The translations under genes and the position numbers were made by a program. This document shows positions 6,984 to 14,434 of a DNA stretch of 16,387 nt, piece after piece. Positions within the stretch are counted from its first letter, which is position 1. Every line of letters starts with the position of its first letter. Under the pieces are notes generated by a model. It was not told where the DNA came from, did no database searches, and was given only the letters and a program-made list of their open reading frames with translations. Location: positions 1 to 16,387 of the forward strand of contig CAYJQO010000013.1 of assembly GCA_964372445.1 (NCBI GenBank), read 5' to 3'. The DNA comes from CAYJQO01 sp964372445. GTDB taxonomy: Bacteria > Patescibacteriota > Minisyncoccia > UBA6257 > GWB1-50-10.

Positions 6984-8858
6984 CTACCGCCCGGTTTCAT
7001 GGGCGGGCCGCAAACGGTGTTCATAGTACCACAGGAGCACATCGCGCGCCACTGGTACCGCATTTAAGCTCCCCTCAAGAGCATCTTCGATGAGCACCAG
7101 TATGGCAATCTGAGGTTGCTCAGCTGGTGCGTAGCCGACAAAAAAGGCGTTGGTCTTACGATTGTTTTCGATCTGCGCGCTTCCCGTTTTAGCTGCGACC
7201 GGGATTGGGAGATCTTCGAGCAGGTGCGCCGTTCCGTACGGCTGCGCTACCGCGTCACGCATCCCGTGCTGCACCTCGGCGATTACCTCCCCCAGCCCGT
7301 CGCCGAGTGCAGCGAGCACCACTGGCTCGTTTCTGCGGACCATGTTGTCCTTACCGTCGGTGATCACGGCAACGACACGCGGCTTGTAGAACGTTCCCCC
7401 GTTGGCGATCGCGCCTATGTAGTTCAGGAGCTCCATGGGGGTCACCAGCAGGTCACCCTGGCCGATCGACACGTTATACGTATCACCGATGCGCCAGGGG
7501 CTCCCCGTGGTACGCTCTTTCCAATCCGGGTCCGGCAGGAAACCGACGTTCTCGTTTGCGAGATCGATGCCAGTCTGCTCATCGAGCTGGAAACGATCCC
7601 ACCACGACCGAAGCCGATTGATACCCAAACCGCGCTGCCCTTCGAACCCACCGCCTACCTCGTAGAAGTACACGTTCGACGATCGGGCAAGTGCCGCACG
7701 GAGGTCCACCCAACCATGCGCCCGCCAGTCGAGGAAACGGCTCGGACGGTCTTGGTTGTACGGATTGGGAATCTCGATCGACCCAGTAGAGAGTATCTGC
7801 GTATTGGGTGTGATCACCCGCTCCGAGAGCGCGGCGACCGCGACGAGGGGTTTGATCGTTGACCCCGGGGTGTACCGTCCGGTCACCGCACGGTTGAAGA
7901 GCGGCTGGTACGGTTGGGTAAGGTAGCGGTGCACGTTCGATGCATCAAAGCTTGGGACGCTCACGAGGGCCAACACCTCCCCGTTCTGCGGATTCAGCGC
8001 AATGCCAACTCCGGCTCGCCGACCGAGTGCACCGAGGGCATTGGTGAGACGCTGGTAGAAGAAGTCTTGAAAATCGCGATCAATGTAGGTGGCAAGGTCC
8101 ATGCCGGGCTCTGGGGGCTTCGATTGTTGCTCCCCCGCGACATCGCCGTGGGCGTCGCGAATAGTCACCGCTTCGCCGTTTGTGCCACGCAGCCACTGGT
8201 CGTAGTACGCCTCGAGCCCAGCCCGACCAACCACATCATCAATGACCAGCGCCGGATTCCTCTGCAGATCGTCTTCACCCACAAGCCCCGTGTAACCGAC
8301 CAGGTGCGCGTACGCCAGTGGCGCCTCGTGGACACGTTTAAACCCTGGCTCTAGCTGCACGCCCGGAAAGTTCGCCGCGGAAAGTGCTACCAGTTGATCC
8401 TGCGTAAGGTTGTCCGAGAGTAGCAGCCGATCACTCATTGACCAGTCCTTACGTTCCATGCGACCGCCGAGGTCACCTGACGGTACCCCCAGAATATCCT
8501 CGACACGCTTGATCAGCTCAATGCGCTCTTTGGCTCCTAAGGGTAGGTACCGCGGGATGAGGTACGCATTGAACGATGGTTCGTTGTGCACGAGCGGCTT
8601 GCCGAAACGATCGGTGATCACCCCCCGTGGTGCCTGCTCCACCTGTACCCCCATCATGTTGGCCAAAGCTCTTCCACGATAGAAGTCGTGCTTGAGCACG
8701 CCGAGGTCTCCCAGGCGAACCATGACCGCCACGATAAGCAACGCGGCAAGCGCGAATGAGATCTTGAATACCCGCTCCGTCAGCGGAACCTCAAGGAGAT
8801 CTTCCTCTCGAACGCGGTCGGTGAGTATATCTTCTAAGTTGAGATCGTCCCGGCGCAT
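6984..8858 (-). CDS. mrdA: Penicillin-binding protein 2, elongation transpeptidase
   Basis: Class B PBP, 624 residues, that cross-links lateral-wall peptidoglycan as part of the elongasome. A short cytoplasmic tail precedes one membrane helix (about 30-50). The pedestal domain begins with APRGVITDRFGKPLVHN (76-92). The transpeptidase domain holds the three active-site motifs: S333-T-I-K336 in TPGSTIKPL, S393-S-N395 in RSSNVYFYE, and K557-T-G-S560 in AAKTGSAQ. All catalytic residues are intact. It lies between mreD (30-nt gap) and greA (7-nt gap). The glycosyltransferase partner rodA, often next to mrdA, is not in this window. Division-type PBP3 (FtsI) is the main alternative, but the mreBCD neighbours favour PBP2. 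Confidence 0.95.
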   Translation of the reverse strand: MRRDDLNLEDILTDRVREEDLLEVPLTERVFKISFALAALLIVAVMVRLGDLGVLKHDFYRGRALANMMGVQVEQAPRGVITDRFGKPLVHNEPSFNAYLIPRYLPLGAKERIELIKRVEDILGVPSGDLGGRMERKDWSMSDRLLLSDNLTQDQLVALSAANFPGVQLEPGFKRVHEAPLAYAHLVGYTGLVGEDDLQRNPALVIDDVVGRAGLEAYYDQWLRGTNGEAVTIRDAHGDVAGEQQSKPPEPGMDLATYIDRDFQDFFYQRLTNALGALGRRAGVGIALNPQNGEVLALVSVPSFDASNVHRYLTQPYQPLFNRAVTGRYTPGSTIKPLVAVAALSERVITPNTQILSTGSIEIPNPYNQDRPSRFLDWRAHGWVDLRAALARSSNVYFYEVGGGFEGQRGLGINRLRSWWDRFQLDEQTGIDLANENVGFLPDPDWKERTTGSPWRIGDTYNVSIGQGDLLVTPMELLNYIGAIANGGTFYKPRVVAVITDGKDNMVRRNEPVVLAALGDGLGEVIAEVQHGMRDAVAQPYGTAHLLEDLPIPVAAKTGSAQIENNRKTNAFFVGYAPAEQPQIAILVLIEDALEGSLNAVPVARDVLLWYYEHRLRPAHETGR

Positions 8859-8888
8859 GTGTCTGCGTACCGATGTGAGCCGCGGGGG

Positions 8889-9353
8889 CTACCACGCCTG
8901 GCGAAGTCGGCGTGCAAGCATCCACCAGAGGAGAACGCCTACCGTGAGATTGTACACCACCTCCCCGAGCACAAACCATGCGCTGAGCACCGGAAGATGC
9001 GCAAGGTTCAGGAAAAGGTACAGCAGCGCAACGGAGAGGGCCACGGCTATAACGTAGTCGAGCATTGCATTCCCGGTGAGCATCCGCTTCGCTAGGGCGG
9101 CGATGAAAGATAGTGCGCACACCACGGAGACGGGCAGCAGCAGAGACGGCAGCCAGAGGAAGGTACCGAGGAGGACGGAGAGCGCGAGCGTCGCGGCGAT
9201 GCCTAGCCCCGCCCCTGAGAACACCACCAACATGAGGTAGACCAGGAGGAGGTTCGGATTCACGCCGCCGATCGAGAGCGTGCGGAACTGCTGCAGGGTG
9301 AACAGCACCCATGTGGCGGCGAGCGCCATGGAGTATCGGTTCACGGTTGCCAT
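8889..9353 (-). CDS. mreD: Rod shape-determining protein MreD
   Basis: Small, very hydrophobic 154-residue protein with about five membrane segments. MreD is poorly conserved in sequence, so the call leans on size, membrane pattern, the early VNPNLLLVYLMLVVFSGAGLG segment and position directly between mreC (1-nt gap) and mrdA. In known systems MreD is a membrane part of the elongasome and works with MreC to control PBP2 and RodA. No signal peptide or soluble domain is present. Confidence 0.85.
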   Translation of the reverse strand: MATVNRYSMALAATWVLFTLQQFRTLSIGGVNPNLLLVYLMLVVFSGAGLGIAATLALSVLLGTFLWLPSLLLPVSVVCALSFIAALAKRMLTGNAMLDYVIAVALSVALLYLFLNLAHLPVLSAWFVLGEVVYNLTVGVLLWWMLARRLRQAW

Positions 9354-9354
9354 G

Positions 9355-10050
9355 CTACGGAAAACTGGTGAGGACGAGCACGCGATCGATGTCTGCTTGG
9401 TCGTAGCGGTGCCTCACGGTGCCGCTGATCCATACGTCGTGCCGATCCTTCGACACCTCACCCACCTCCCCCACGAATGCATCCAGCGGAGCTTCTGGAG
9501 CCACGTTCACCACATCGTCGCCAGCCGCAACCGTTGCGCCGCTCGGGATGAGCTCAAGCCGAGGCGGCGTGCCACCCCGCAGCACGGCCTTGGTCCGGCG
9601 CTCGCCAATCGCCACGCTACTCCGCCAGAGGGGATCGAAGATTGTCTGCACCTCGCTCTGGGTACGCATGACCGCGCGGATGCGCCCCACGAGCACCACC
9701 CCCTCCACGAACACCGGCAGTCCGACGGTGACACCGTCAGCGGCACCGCGATCGATGATCACCACGCTCCGGTCGTTGAACGGGTAGCGCGAGTAGACGC
9801 GGGCGGTAAGGTATCCAGCCTTGCCCGGCTCGGCGCTCCGGGATACCGCCGCCTGCAGTTCAGATTTCAGCCGCTCATTTTCAATGGCGAGGGATCGGTA
9901 CGACGCATAGGTGAAGGTGCCGTCGAGGGAACCGGCGACGATGCCACGTACCTCGAAGAGGAAGCTCCCAACCGCAGATCGGTACGCCATCAGGAGCACC
10001 AGCACGATGATCGACACCGCACTGAAGAGAAACGTATGGACTGATTTCAT
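9355..10050 (-). CDS. mreC: Rod shape-determining protein MreC
   Basis: A 231-residue protein with one N-terminal membrane anchor (about 8-23), a short coiled-coil-like stretch (about 54-70, ENERLKSELQAAV), and the two beta-rich domains of MreC. Recognisable segments are TARVYSRYPFNDRSVVIIDRGAADGVTVGLPVF, LVGRIRAVMRTQSEVQTIFDP and the C-terminal APLDAFVGEVGEVSK. It is somewhat short for the family, mainly because the coiled coil is brief. MreC forms extracytoplasmic filaments that bind and activate PBP2. It follows mreB by 19 nt, and mreD starts 1 nt after its stop, so the three are surely co-transcribed. Confidence 0.93.
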   Translation of the reverse strand: MKSVHTFLFSAVSIIVLVLLMAYRSAVGSFLFEVRGIVAGSLDGTFTYASYRSLAIENERLKSELQAAVSRSAEPGKAGYLTARVYSRYPFNDRSVVIIDRGAADGVTVGLPVFVEGVVLVGRIRAVMRTQSEVQTIFDPLWRSSVAIGERRTKAVLRGGTPPRLELIPSGATVAAGDDVVNVAPEAPLDAFVGEVGEVSKDRHDVWISGTVRHRYDQADIDRVLVLTSFP

Positions 10051-10069
10051 AGCGGGCTATCGCGACCAG

Positions 10070-11095
10070 CTAGTCACTCACCTTGAAGCGCGTGAAGTTG
10101 TTCAAGAGGTGACGGTACCGGTCAAAGTGTTCACAGATGAGCCCCGTCCCCCGCGCCACACAGGTCAAGGGTTCCTCCACCACCTGCACGCTCACCCCGA
10201 TCTCCTTCTGAATCATCTGCTCGATGCCTCGCAGGAGGCTCCCCCCGCCGCAGAGGTAGATGCCGTTCCGGTAAATATCTCCCGCCATCTCCGGCGGCGC
10301 GCTCTCGATCAGATCCTTCAGCGATTCCACGATAAGCTTCAATGGCCGCAGGAGCCAGAACCGCACCTGGGAATCCTTCACGGTGAGCTCCCTCGGCAAG
10401 CCGGTCGTGACGTCGCGCCCTCGCACCACCACCTCGAGGCGCTCGCCCGTTGCCACCGCCGACCCCACGGCTGCCTTAATTTCCTCGGCGGTTGGTTCAC
10501 CAACCACCATCTTGAGCTCGTCCCGCATCCCTTTGATAATCTCAGTATTGAAGTAATCGCCGGCAACCTTCAGCCGTCGTGACACGACAATGCCATTGAG
10601 CGAGATGACCGCCATGTCGGTTGTCCCGGCCCCAATGTCGATGATGAGGTACGCATTCGGCTGGTTCACCTCCAGGCGGCTCCCGAAGGCGGCGGCGAGC
10701 GGCTGCTCGATGAGGTAAACGGGATTCACCCCGACCTCCCGGAGGAGGTCCTCCACCGATTTCCGCTCAACCTCGGTGAGGTTCGTGGGGACGCTCACGA
10801 CGGTCTGGGTTACCCACGACCAGGGCATACGCTCGCGCCTGAGGAACCGCTCGAGCATCTCCCGCGCCATGTCGAAGTCGGCGATCACCCCATGTGAGAT
10901 GGGCCGCAGCGCGGTGATGTGCGTCGGCGTCCGGGAAAACATTTTCTTCGCATCGGTGCCAACGGCGACGACCCGGTTCGTCCGGTTATTGAACGCGACG
11001 ATCGATGCCTCGTTGAGGACGATGCCCGTCCCCTTCAGGTAGACCTGCGTCGTGTCCGTACCGAGGTCGATGCCGATGATCTTTTTGAAGTTCAT
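10070..11095 (-). CDS. mreB: Rod shape-determining actin homologue MreB
   Basis: Bacterial actin that forms membrane-bound filaments and orients lateral-wall synthesis. The nucleotide-binding motifs are intact: IGIDLGTDTTQVYLKG at the start (phosphate 1), YLIIDIGAGTTDMAVISLNG in the middle (phosphate 2), and IYLCGGGSLLRGIEQ near the C-terminus (adenosine). The ATG at 11095 gives MNFKKIIGIDLGT, a canonical start 2 nt after the proS stop; an in-frame TTG two codons upstream would overlap proS but is less likely. Product 341 residues, normal. It heads the mreBCD-mrdA series. Confidence 0.97.
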   Translation of the reverse strand: MNFKKIIGIDLGTDTTQVYLKGTGIVLNEASIVAFNNRTNRVVAVGTDAKKMFSRTPTHITALRPISHGVIADFDMAREMLERFLRRERMPWSWVTQTVVSVPTNLTEVERKSVEDLLREVGVNPVYLIEQPLAAAFGSRLEVNQPNAYLIIDIGAGTTDMAVISLNGIVVSRRLKVAGDYFNTEIIKGMRDELKMVVGEPTAEEIKAAVGSAVATGERLEVVVRGRDVTTGLPRELTVKDSQVRFWLLRPLKLIVESLKDLIESAPPEMAGDIYRNGIYLCGGGSLLRGIEQMIQKEIGVSVQVVEEPLTCVARGTGLICEHFDRYRHLLNNFTRFKVSD

Positions 11096-11097
11096 GG

Positions 11098-12351
11098 TCA
11101 ACGTCCCAGAGCCTGTGGGAGCTCCGCCGGCCGTACGAGCTTCGCTTCTCGGTGGTCCCGGCGCTTCAGCTCCACCTTCCCCTGCACCAAAGTTTTTGCG
11201 CTCACCACCACCCGCCAGGGAATGCCGATGAGATCAGCCTCAACAAATTTCTCACCCGCCGAAACTCCTTCCCGGTCGTCGTAGAGCACCTCCGTGCCGC
11301 TCTTAACCAGGGTATTATATACCTGGGCTCCAAATTTTTTCAAATCAGCGGTGAGCTCACCGAGCGCGAGGAGGTGCACCCGGGCGGGAGCCACCGCCGC
11401 TGGCCAGATGATTCCCCGGTCATCGTGGTGCGCCTCCACGATCGTGCCGACCAGCCGCTCAATGCCAATCCCGTAAGATCCCATGACCACCGGGCGGGCG
11501 GCGCCGTCCTTGGCGCGGTAGGTAAGCCCAACCGGCTCGGAGAAACGCGTCCCCAGCTTGAAGATATTCCCCACCTCGATCGTCTTCGCCCGTTCGATCA
11601 CCCCCTCGCCACACCTCTGGCAGAGCCCCTTCGGCCGTTGCTTCGAGATCTCTCGATTCTGTGCCCAGCCGCAGAGCCGACAGAGCAACATCTCGTCCTC
11701 CCCCGCCTCCGACTCCACCATGAACTCGTGCGAGTACTCCTTAGTAAAGTCACCACCGGAGGCCTCCGTGATGAACGTCTTGAGGCCACAGCGCTCGAAC
11801 ACCCGTTGGTACGCCTTCTTTGAGGTTTCATAGAACTCGCCAAGCGAGCGTTCATCCACATGGAAGCTGTAGAGGTCTTTCATGGTAAACTCCCGGCCGC
11901 GGATCAGGCCCGACTTGGCGCGGGCCTCGTTCCGAAACTTCGTCTGGATCTGGTAGACGGAGCGTGGCAGATCCTGGTAGGAGAGAATCACCTGCTTGGC
12001 CAAGAGTGCCACGACCTCCTCATGTGTGGTACCGAGGCCCACCTCCCGCCCGGAGAGATCCTTGAACTGGTACATGATCTTCGCAAGCACCTCCCAGCGC
12101 CCGGTCACATCCCACACCGCTCGGGGGTGGAGCGCCGGCATCACGATCTCCGAGGCACCGAGCGCGTTCATTTCCTCCCGCACGATTTGAATGACCTTCT
12201 CGCGCACGCGGAAACCCAACGGGAGGAAGGAGTACACGCCCGCCATGAGCTTGTGCACGAAGTTCGCGCGGATCAGGAGCTGGGCGTTCACCGCCACCTC
12301 GTCCTTCGGGAGCTCCTTCTGGGTTCTTAGAAACAGTTCTGATTGGCGCAT
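11098..12351 (-). CDS. proS: Prolyl-tRNA synthetase, short form without editing domain
   Basis: Class II synthetase that charges tRNA-Pro. Seen are TTHEEV (109-113), motif 2 with FRNEARAKSGLIRGREFTMKDLYSFH (139-164), EVGNIFKLGTRFSEPVGL and motif 3 GSYGIGIERLVGTIVE (291-306), followed by the anticodon-binding domain (VLYDDREGVSAGEKFVEADLIGIP). Length is 417 residues against about 570 for typical bacterial ProRS. The roughly 180-residue INS domain, which hydrolyses Ala-tRNA-Pro, is missing. In its place is a short linker with two cysteine pairs, C224/C227 and C244/C247, that resembles a zinc ribbon. Some other bacteria also have short ProRS. It is the first gene of the operon, 71 nt downstream of the preceding multi-cysteine gene. 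Confidence 0.95.
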   Translation of the reverse strand: MRQSELFLRTQKELPKDEVAVNAQLLIRANFVHKLMAGVYSFLPLGFRVREKVIQIVREEMNALGASEIVMPALHPRAVWDVTGRWEVLAKIMYQFKDLSGREVGLGTTHEEVVALLAKQVILSYQDLPRSVYQIQTKFRNEARAKSGLIRGREFTMKDLYSFHVDERSLGEFYETSKKAYQRVFERCGLKTFITEASGGDFTKEYSHEFMVESEAGEDEMLLCRLCGWAQNREISKQRPKGLCQRCGEGVIERAKTIEVGNIFKLGTRFSEPVGLTYRAKDGAARPVVMGSYGIGIERLVGTIVEAHHDDRGIIWPAAVAPARVHLLALGELTADLKKFGAQVYNTLVKSGTEVLYDDREGVSAGEKFVEADLIGIPWRVVVSAKTLVQGKVELKRRDHREAKLVRPAELPQALGR

Positions 12352-12385
12352 GGTTCGTGCGTGATGCCGCTCTTACAACAGAGCT

Positions 12386-12391
12386 ATGATA
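12386..12391 (-). promoter_or_regulatory. Possible -10 box upstream of proS
   Basis: In the 71-nt gap between the multi-cysteine gene and proS the minus strand reads TATCAT, about 35 nt before the proS ATG. I see no good -35 match at 16-18 nt. A small inverted repeat, CCTAG...CTAGG, lies just upstream. As the only sizeable gap before the eight-gene run, this is the natural place for its main promoter. The site itself is weakly supported. Confidence 0.25.
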
Positions 12392-12422
12392 CCCTAGCGA
12401 ACCGGTTTTTACTAGGCGTTTG

Positions 12423-14120
12423 CTACACCACCTCCGCGTTGTAGCAACTCTCACAGTACACTATTTCAGGACGGTCAGGTGAGTAAGAAGTTTCAATGTT
12501 TTTTGTACATTTCGCACATGTGCGAACCCAAAGCTGTGGCGGATTTAATCGCCTCATACGATCCATATGGCGACACTCGGAACATTTTCTCGGTAGAGGA
12601 AGGCTAAACCGTTTCAATAAATCGAGCTCCGCAGTGATAACGCGAAACGCTCTCCTACACTCCGCACATTCCACAATTTCTTTCGTAACATCCTGAGAAA
12701 CGTCGTGAATGTCGTCAGGAAGATCAGCGGCAGCCTTCGTTATGCTATACGTTCCCGGCTTCCACCCACGCCAGCGCCACCCGTACCCCCTCACCTGTGC
12801 TTCCTCGAGAGGGAAATATTGCATGGCGGTGCTTTCATCATAATCAAAGAAGCTCAGATCGTAAGGAAAGAACTCCCCATAGGAAAAGGTTCTCCCCTGA
12901 CCATCCCTATAGGGGCGCGCTTCCATGTCTCGAATAATGCCCTCACGAAGGGATTGGAATGCGGATTGGGGATATGCTTTATTCAAAATGCAAAATTTTT
13001 TATTCCGCAATCCTACGCATCCGAAAATATCCGACGACATCACCACGCCTATAGAGTACTCGACGTTCCACACATTTTTAAAACAGAACGAGCAAAAGCG
13101 GATGTTGCCTGCCTGTTCTCCCACCGTTACGCATTCGTAGATCCGCTGCGCATTGTAACCCCATTCAGTGTAATCACCCACATCTTTGCTTGAAGACACG
13201 CTCAACCGCTGACAATATCTTCCATCTTCTACCCCACGACATTGGTAGAGTGCACGACCGTTCTTCGATTCATATACGTAGTCACCTGTCACATTGACAT
13301 TGTGCGTACCATGCATCGATTTCATCGGATACTGTTTCCAAAACGCATGCGCTTTCGTCTGAAAATCGGAAATGGCAGAAAACTTTTCAAACTGAAACCC
13401 CATTAATTTCCTCTCAAATGCCTCTTTGGGGAACGGTTCATTGAAAACGTGATATTGCTTATTCCGAAGATTAATGCACCCGATGCAATGGCTACACCCC
13501 GCACAGTTTTTCGAGAAATATACGTCATGGCAAGCGCTGCAATCCTCTGAGAAAAATGTGTTGAAGCACCTGTCGCAATTGACATCTTCGTAGCACAACT
13601 CAGAACTCTCCACGAGCTTCAGATCCATGGAATCCTTGCACCGATTGGCGATCGTGGCATAGAGCACATTCTCAGCATAATCGGTGTCAAAAACGAGGTA
13701 GCAATTTTTGCAATGCCCCACATGGTTCACGTACTCGCTGTTCACAAGCGTTGGGTAGTCAATCACGAGCGCTGGCAGGGGCACCTGGAGAGTAAGTTCC
13801 TGAAACTGTTCAAAGAAATTCCTGCGAGGGTTGTAATCACGCGCGTAGGTCACCGTATCCCATTTATCAGACCACCAACAGGGATTACAGTACACCACGT
13901 ATGGCTTATCCGGAGCAAAAGTGCTCACCATATCCTTCGTACAAAGATCGCACTTTCTCTTGTAGAGAACTCGCTCGTTTCTGAACATTGTCCGGCGCTG
14001 GAAACGGCATGTGGAGCAAAACGTCGGCGGCGGGACTTGGATCTTTTGGTAGAACAAAACGTCATCGTCCGCAACGACGAATGCGCCCTTACAGTTCTGA
14101 CAAGATCGTCCTTCAGGCAT
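12423..14120 (-). CDS. Large multi-cysteine protein, zinc-ribbon-like ends, paralogue 1
   Basis: A 565-residue protein of unknown function; I recognise the family type but no characterised member. The N-terminal module has four CxxC pairs (C7/C10, C35/C38, C57/C60, C78/C81) with YQKIQVPPPTFCSTCRFQRR and RNERVLYKRKC between them. The C-terminal module repeats that plan (C485/C488, C513/C516, C534/C537, C556/C559), with gaps between pairs of 24, 17 and 18 residues against 24, 18 and 17 at the N-terminus. The middle (about 135-220 and 270-380) has short, Cys- and Asn-rich, strand-like repeats ending in NLRNKQYHVFN or GLRNKKFCILN, suggestive of a beta-solenoid. I see no signal peptide or membrane segment. 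The ATG at 14120 was chosen because MPEGRSCQNCK aligns with the family start; the frame upstream to 14267 comes from a GC-rich repeat. A + strand frame overlapping it is a shadow. Confidence 0.85.
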   Translation of the reverse strand: MPEGRSCQNCKGAFVVADDDVLFYQKIQVPPPTFCSTCRFQRRTMFRNERVLYKRKCDLCTKDMVSTFAPDKPYVVYCNPCWWSDKWDTVTYARDYNPRRNFFEQFQELTLQVPLPALVIDYPTLVNSEYVNHVGHCKNCYLVFDTDYAENVLYATIANRCKDSMDLKLVESSELCYEDVNCDRCFNTFFSEDCSACHDVYFSKNCAGCSHCIGCINLRNKQYHVFNEPFPKEAFERKLMGFQFEKFSAISDFQTKAHAFWKQYPMKSMHGTHNVNVTGDYVYESKNGRALYQCRGVEDGRYCQRLSVSSSKDVGDYTEWGYNAQRIYECVTVGEQAGNIRFCSFCFKNVWNVEYSIGVVMSSDIFGCVGLRNKKFCILNKAYPQSAFQSLREGIIRDMEARPYRDGQGRTFSYGEFFPYDLSFFDYDESTAMQYFPLEEAQVRGYGWRWRGWKPGTYSITKAAADLPDDIHDVSQDVTKEIVECAECRRAFRVITAELDLLKRFSLPLPRKCSECRHMDRMRRLNPPQLWVRTCAKCTKNIETSYSPDRPEIVYCESCYNAEVV

Positions 14121-14319
14121 GGTACGAAAGCAAAGTCCCCCGCCTGCCAGCGCCCCCGCCCGCTTCGACCCGTGAAGCGCGCCGGGCGGGCCCACCCGCA
14201 TCGCCAGCGTGCTGGCTCGCGTGGCGGGCGGGTGTGGCACAGCCAATGGCGGGCAGGTCCAGTTCAATGGTGAATTGATTTTTGCAGTTTTGACAGATTC
14301 TAGATTCGCTTTTTGTCAT
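14113..14319 (-). CDS. Short ORF: family N-terminal knuckle fused to repeat-encoded tail
   Basis: An ATG at 14319 opens a 68-codon frame. Its first 21 residues read MTKSESRICQNCKNQFTIELD, the start of the multi-cysteine family, up to the first CxxC only. The rest (LPAIGCATPARHAS and on) is encoded by the GC-rich palindromic element and resembles nothing in the family. The frame ends in TGA at 14113-14115, overlapping the ATG of paralogue 1 by 8 nt (ATGCCTGA). A TATAAA box lies 6 nt before the ATG, compatible with a leaderless transcript. It is either the remnant of a deleted paralogue or a translated leader ORF; I cannot decide from one sequence. Confidence 0.5.
   Translation of the reverse strand: MTKSESRICQNCKNQFTIELDLPAIGCATPARHASQHAGDAGGPARRASRVEAGGGAGRRGTLLSYHA
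14143..14257. repeat. GC-rich nested palindromic element
   Basis: A block of mostly G and C with nested inverted repeats. CCTGCC (14143-14148) pairs with GGCAGG (14252-14257), CCCGCCCGC (14155-14163) with GCGGGCGGG (14224-14232), and GCCAGC with GCTGGC (14203-14208 with 14211-14216). It sits exactly between the truncated knuckle ORF and the start of paralogue 1, in an otherwise much more AT-rich neighbourhood. It looks like a small non-coding mobile or REP-like element. Copy number in the genome is unknown to me. Confidence 0.6.
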
Positions 14320-14325
14320 CGCCCA

Positions 14326-14331
14326 TTTATA
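14326..14331 (-). promoter_or_regulatory. TATAAA -10-like box
   Basis: On the minus strand TATAAA abuts the 24-bp palindrome and lies 6 nt before the ATG of the short knuckle ORF. The spacing would put the transcription start at or next to that ATG. No TTGACA-like -35 is seen; the palindrome occupies its place. Confidence 0.35.
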
Positions 14332-14355
14332 GGTGCTGTGACGCGTCACAGCACC
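14332..14355. promoter_or_regulatory. Perfect 24-bp palindrome, operator-like
   Basis: The half site GGTGCTGTGACG is followed immediately by its exact reverse complement. There is no loop, so it is a better candidate for a dimeric protein site or cruciform than for a terminator, and no U-tract follows it on either strand. It lies between a C-terminal family fragment and the TATAAA box and would cover the -35 region of that promoter. Confidence 0.5.
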
Positions 14356-14359
14356 CTCG

Positions 14360-14389
14360 CTAGACAACCTCGGCATTGTAGCACTGCTC
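14360..14389 (-). pseudogene. C-terminal fragment of the multi-cysteine family
   Basis: The minus strand reads in one frame D-E-Q-C-Y-N-A-E-V-V-stop (TAG at 14360-14362). Paralogue 1 ends ESCYNAEVV-stop and paralogue 2 ends ESCYNSEVA-stop, so this is a third family C-terminus. Everything before it is replaced by an imperfect palindrome (14392-14415, CCGC...GCGG), and only 20 nt separate that from the stop of paralogue 2. It is probably a remnant of a deleted gene copy. Confidence 0.55.
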
Positions 14390-14434
14390 ATCCGCTTTCG
14401 CTAAAGCTTCGGCGGGACTTCAGTTGCTTTTATC

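Noticed and set aside
9280..10044. 254-codon + strand open frame opposite mreC and mreD
   Set aside because: His- and Arg-rich shadow frame; the opposite strand carries recognisable MreC and MreD.
12391..12416. Intrinsic terminator after paralogue 1
   Set aside because: CCTAG...CTAGG is only 5 bp and is not followed by a T-run on the minus strand.
14121..14267. 49-residue N-terminal extension of paralogue 1
   Set aside because: It is encoded by the GC-rich palindromic element, and the family start aligns at the ATG at 14120.
14332..14355. Intrinsic terminator of paralogue 2
   Set aside because: The palindrome has no natural loop and no U-tract on the minus strand; TATAAATGGGC follows instead.
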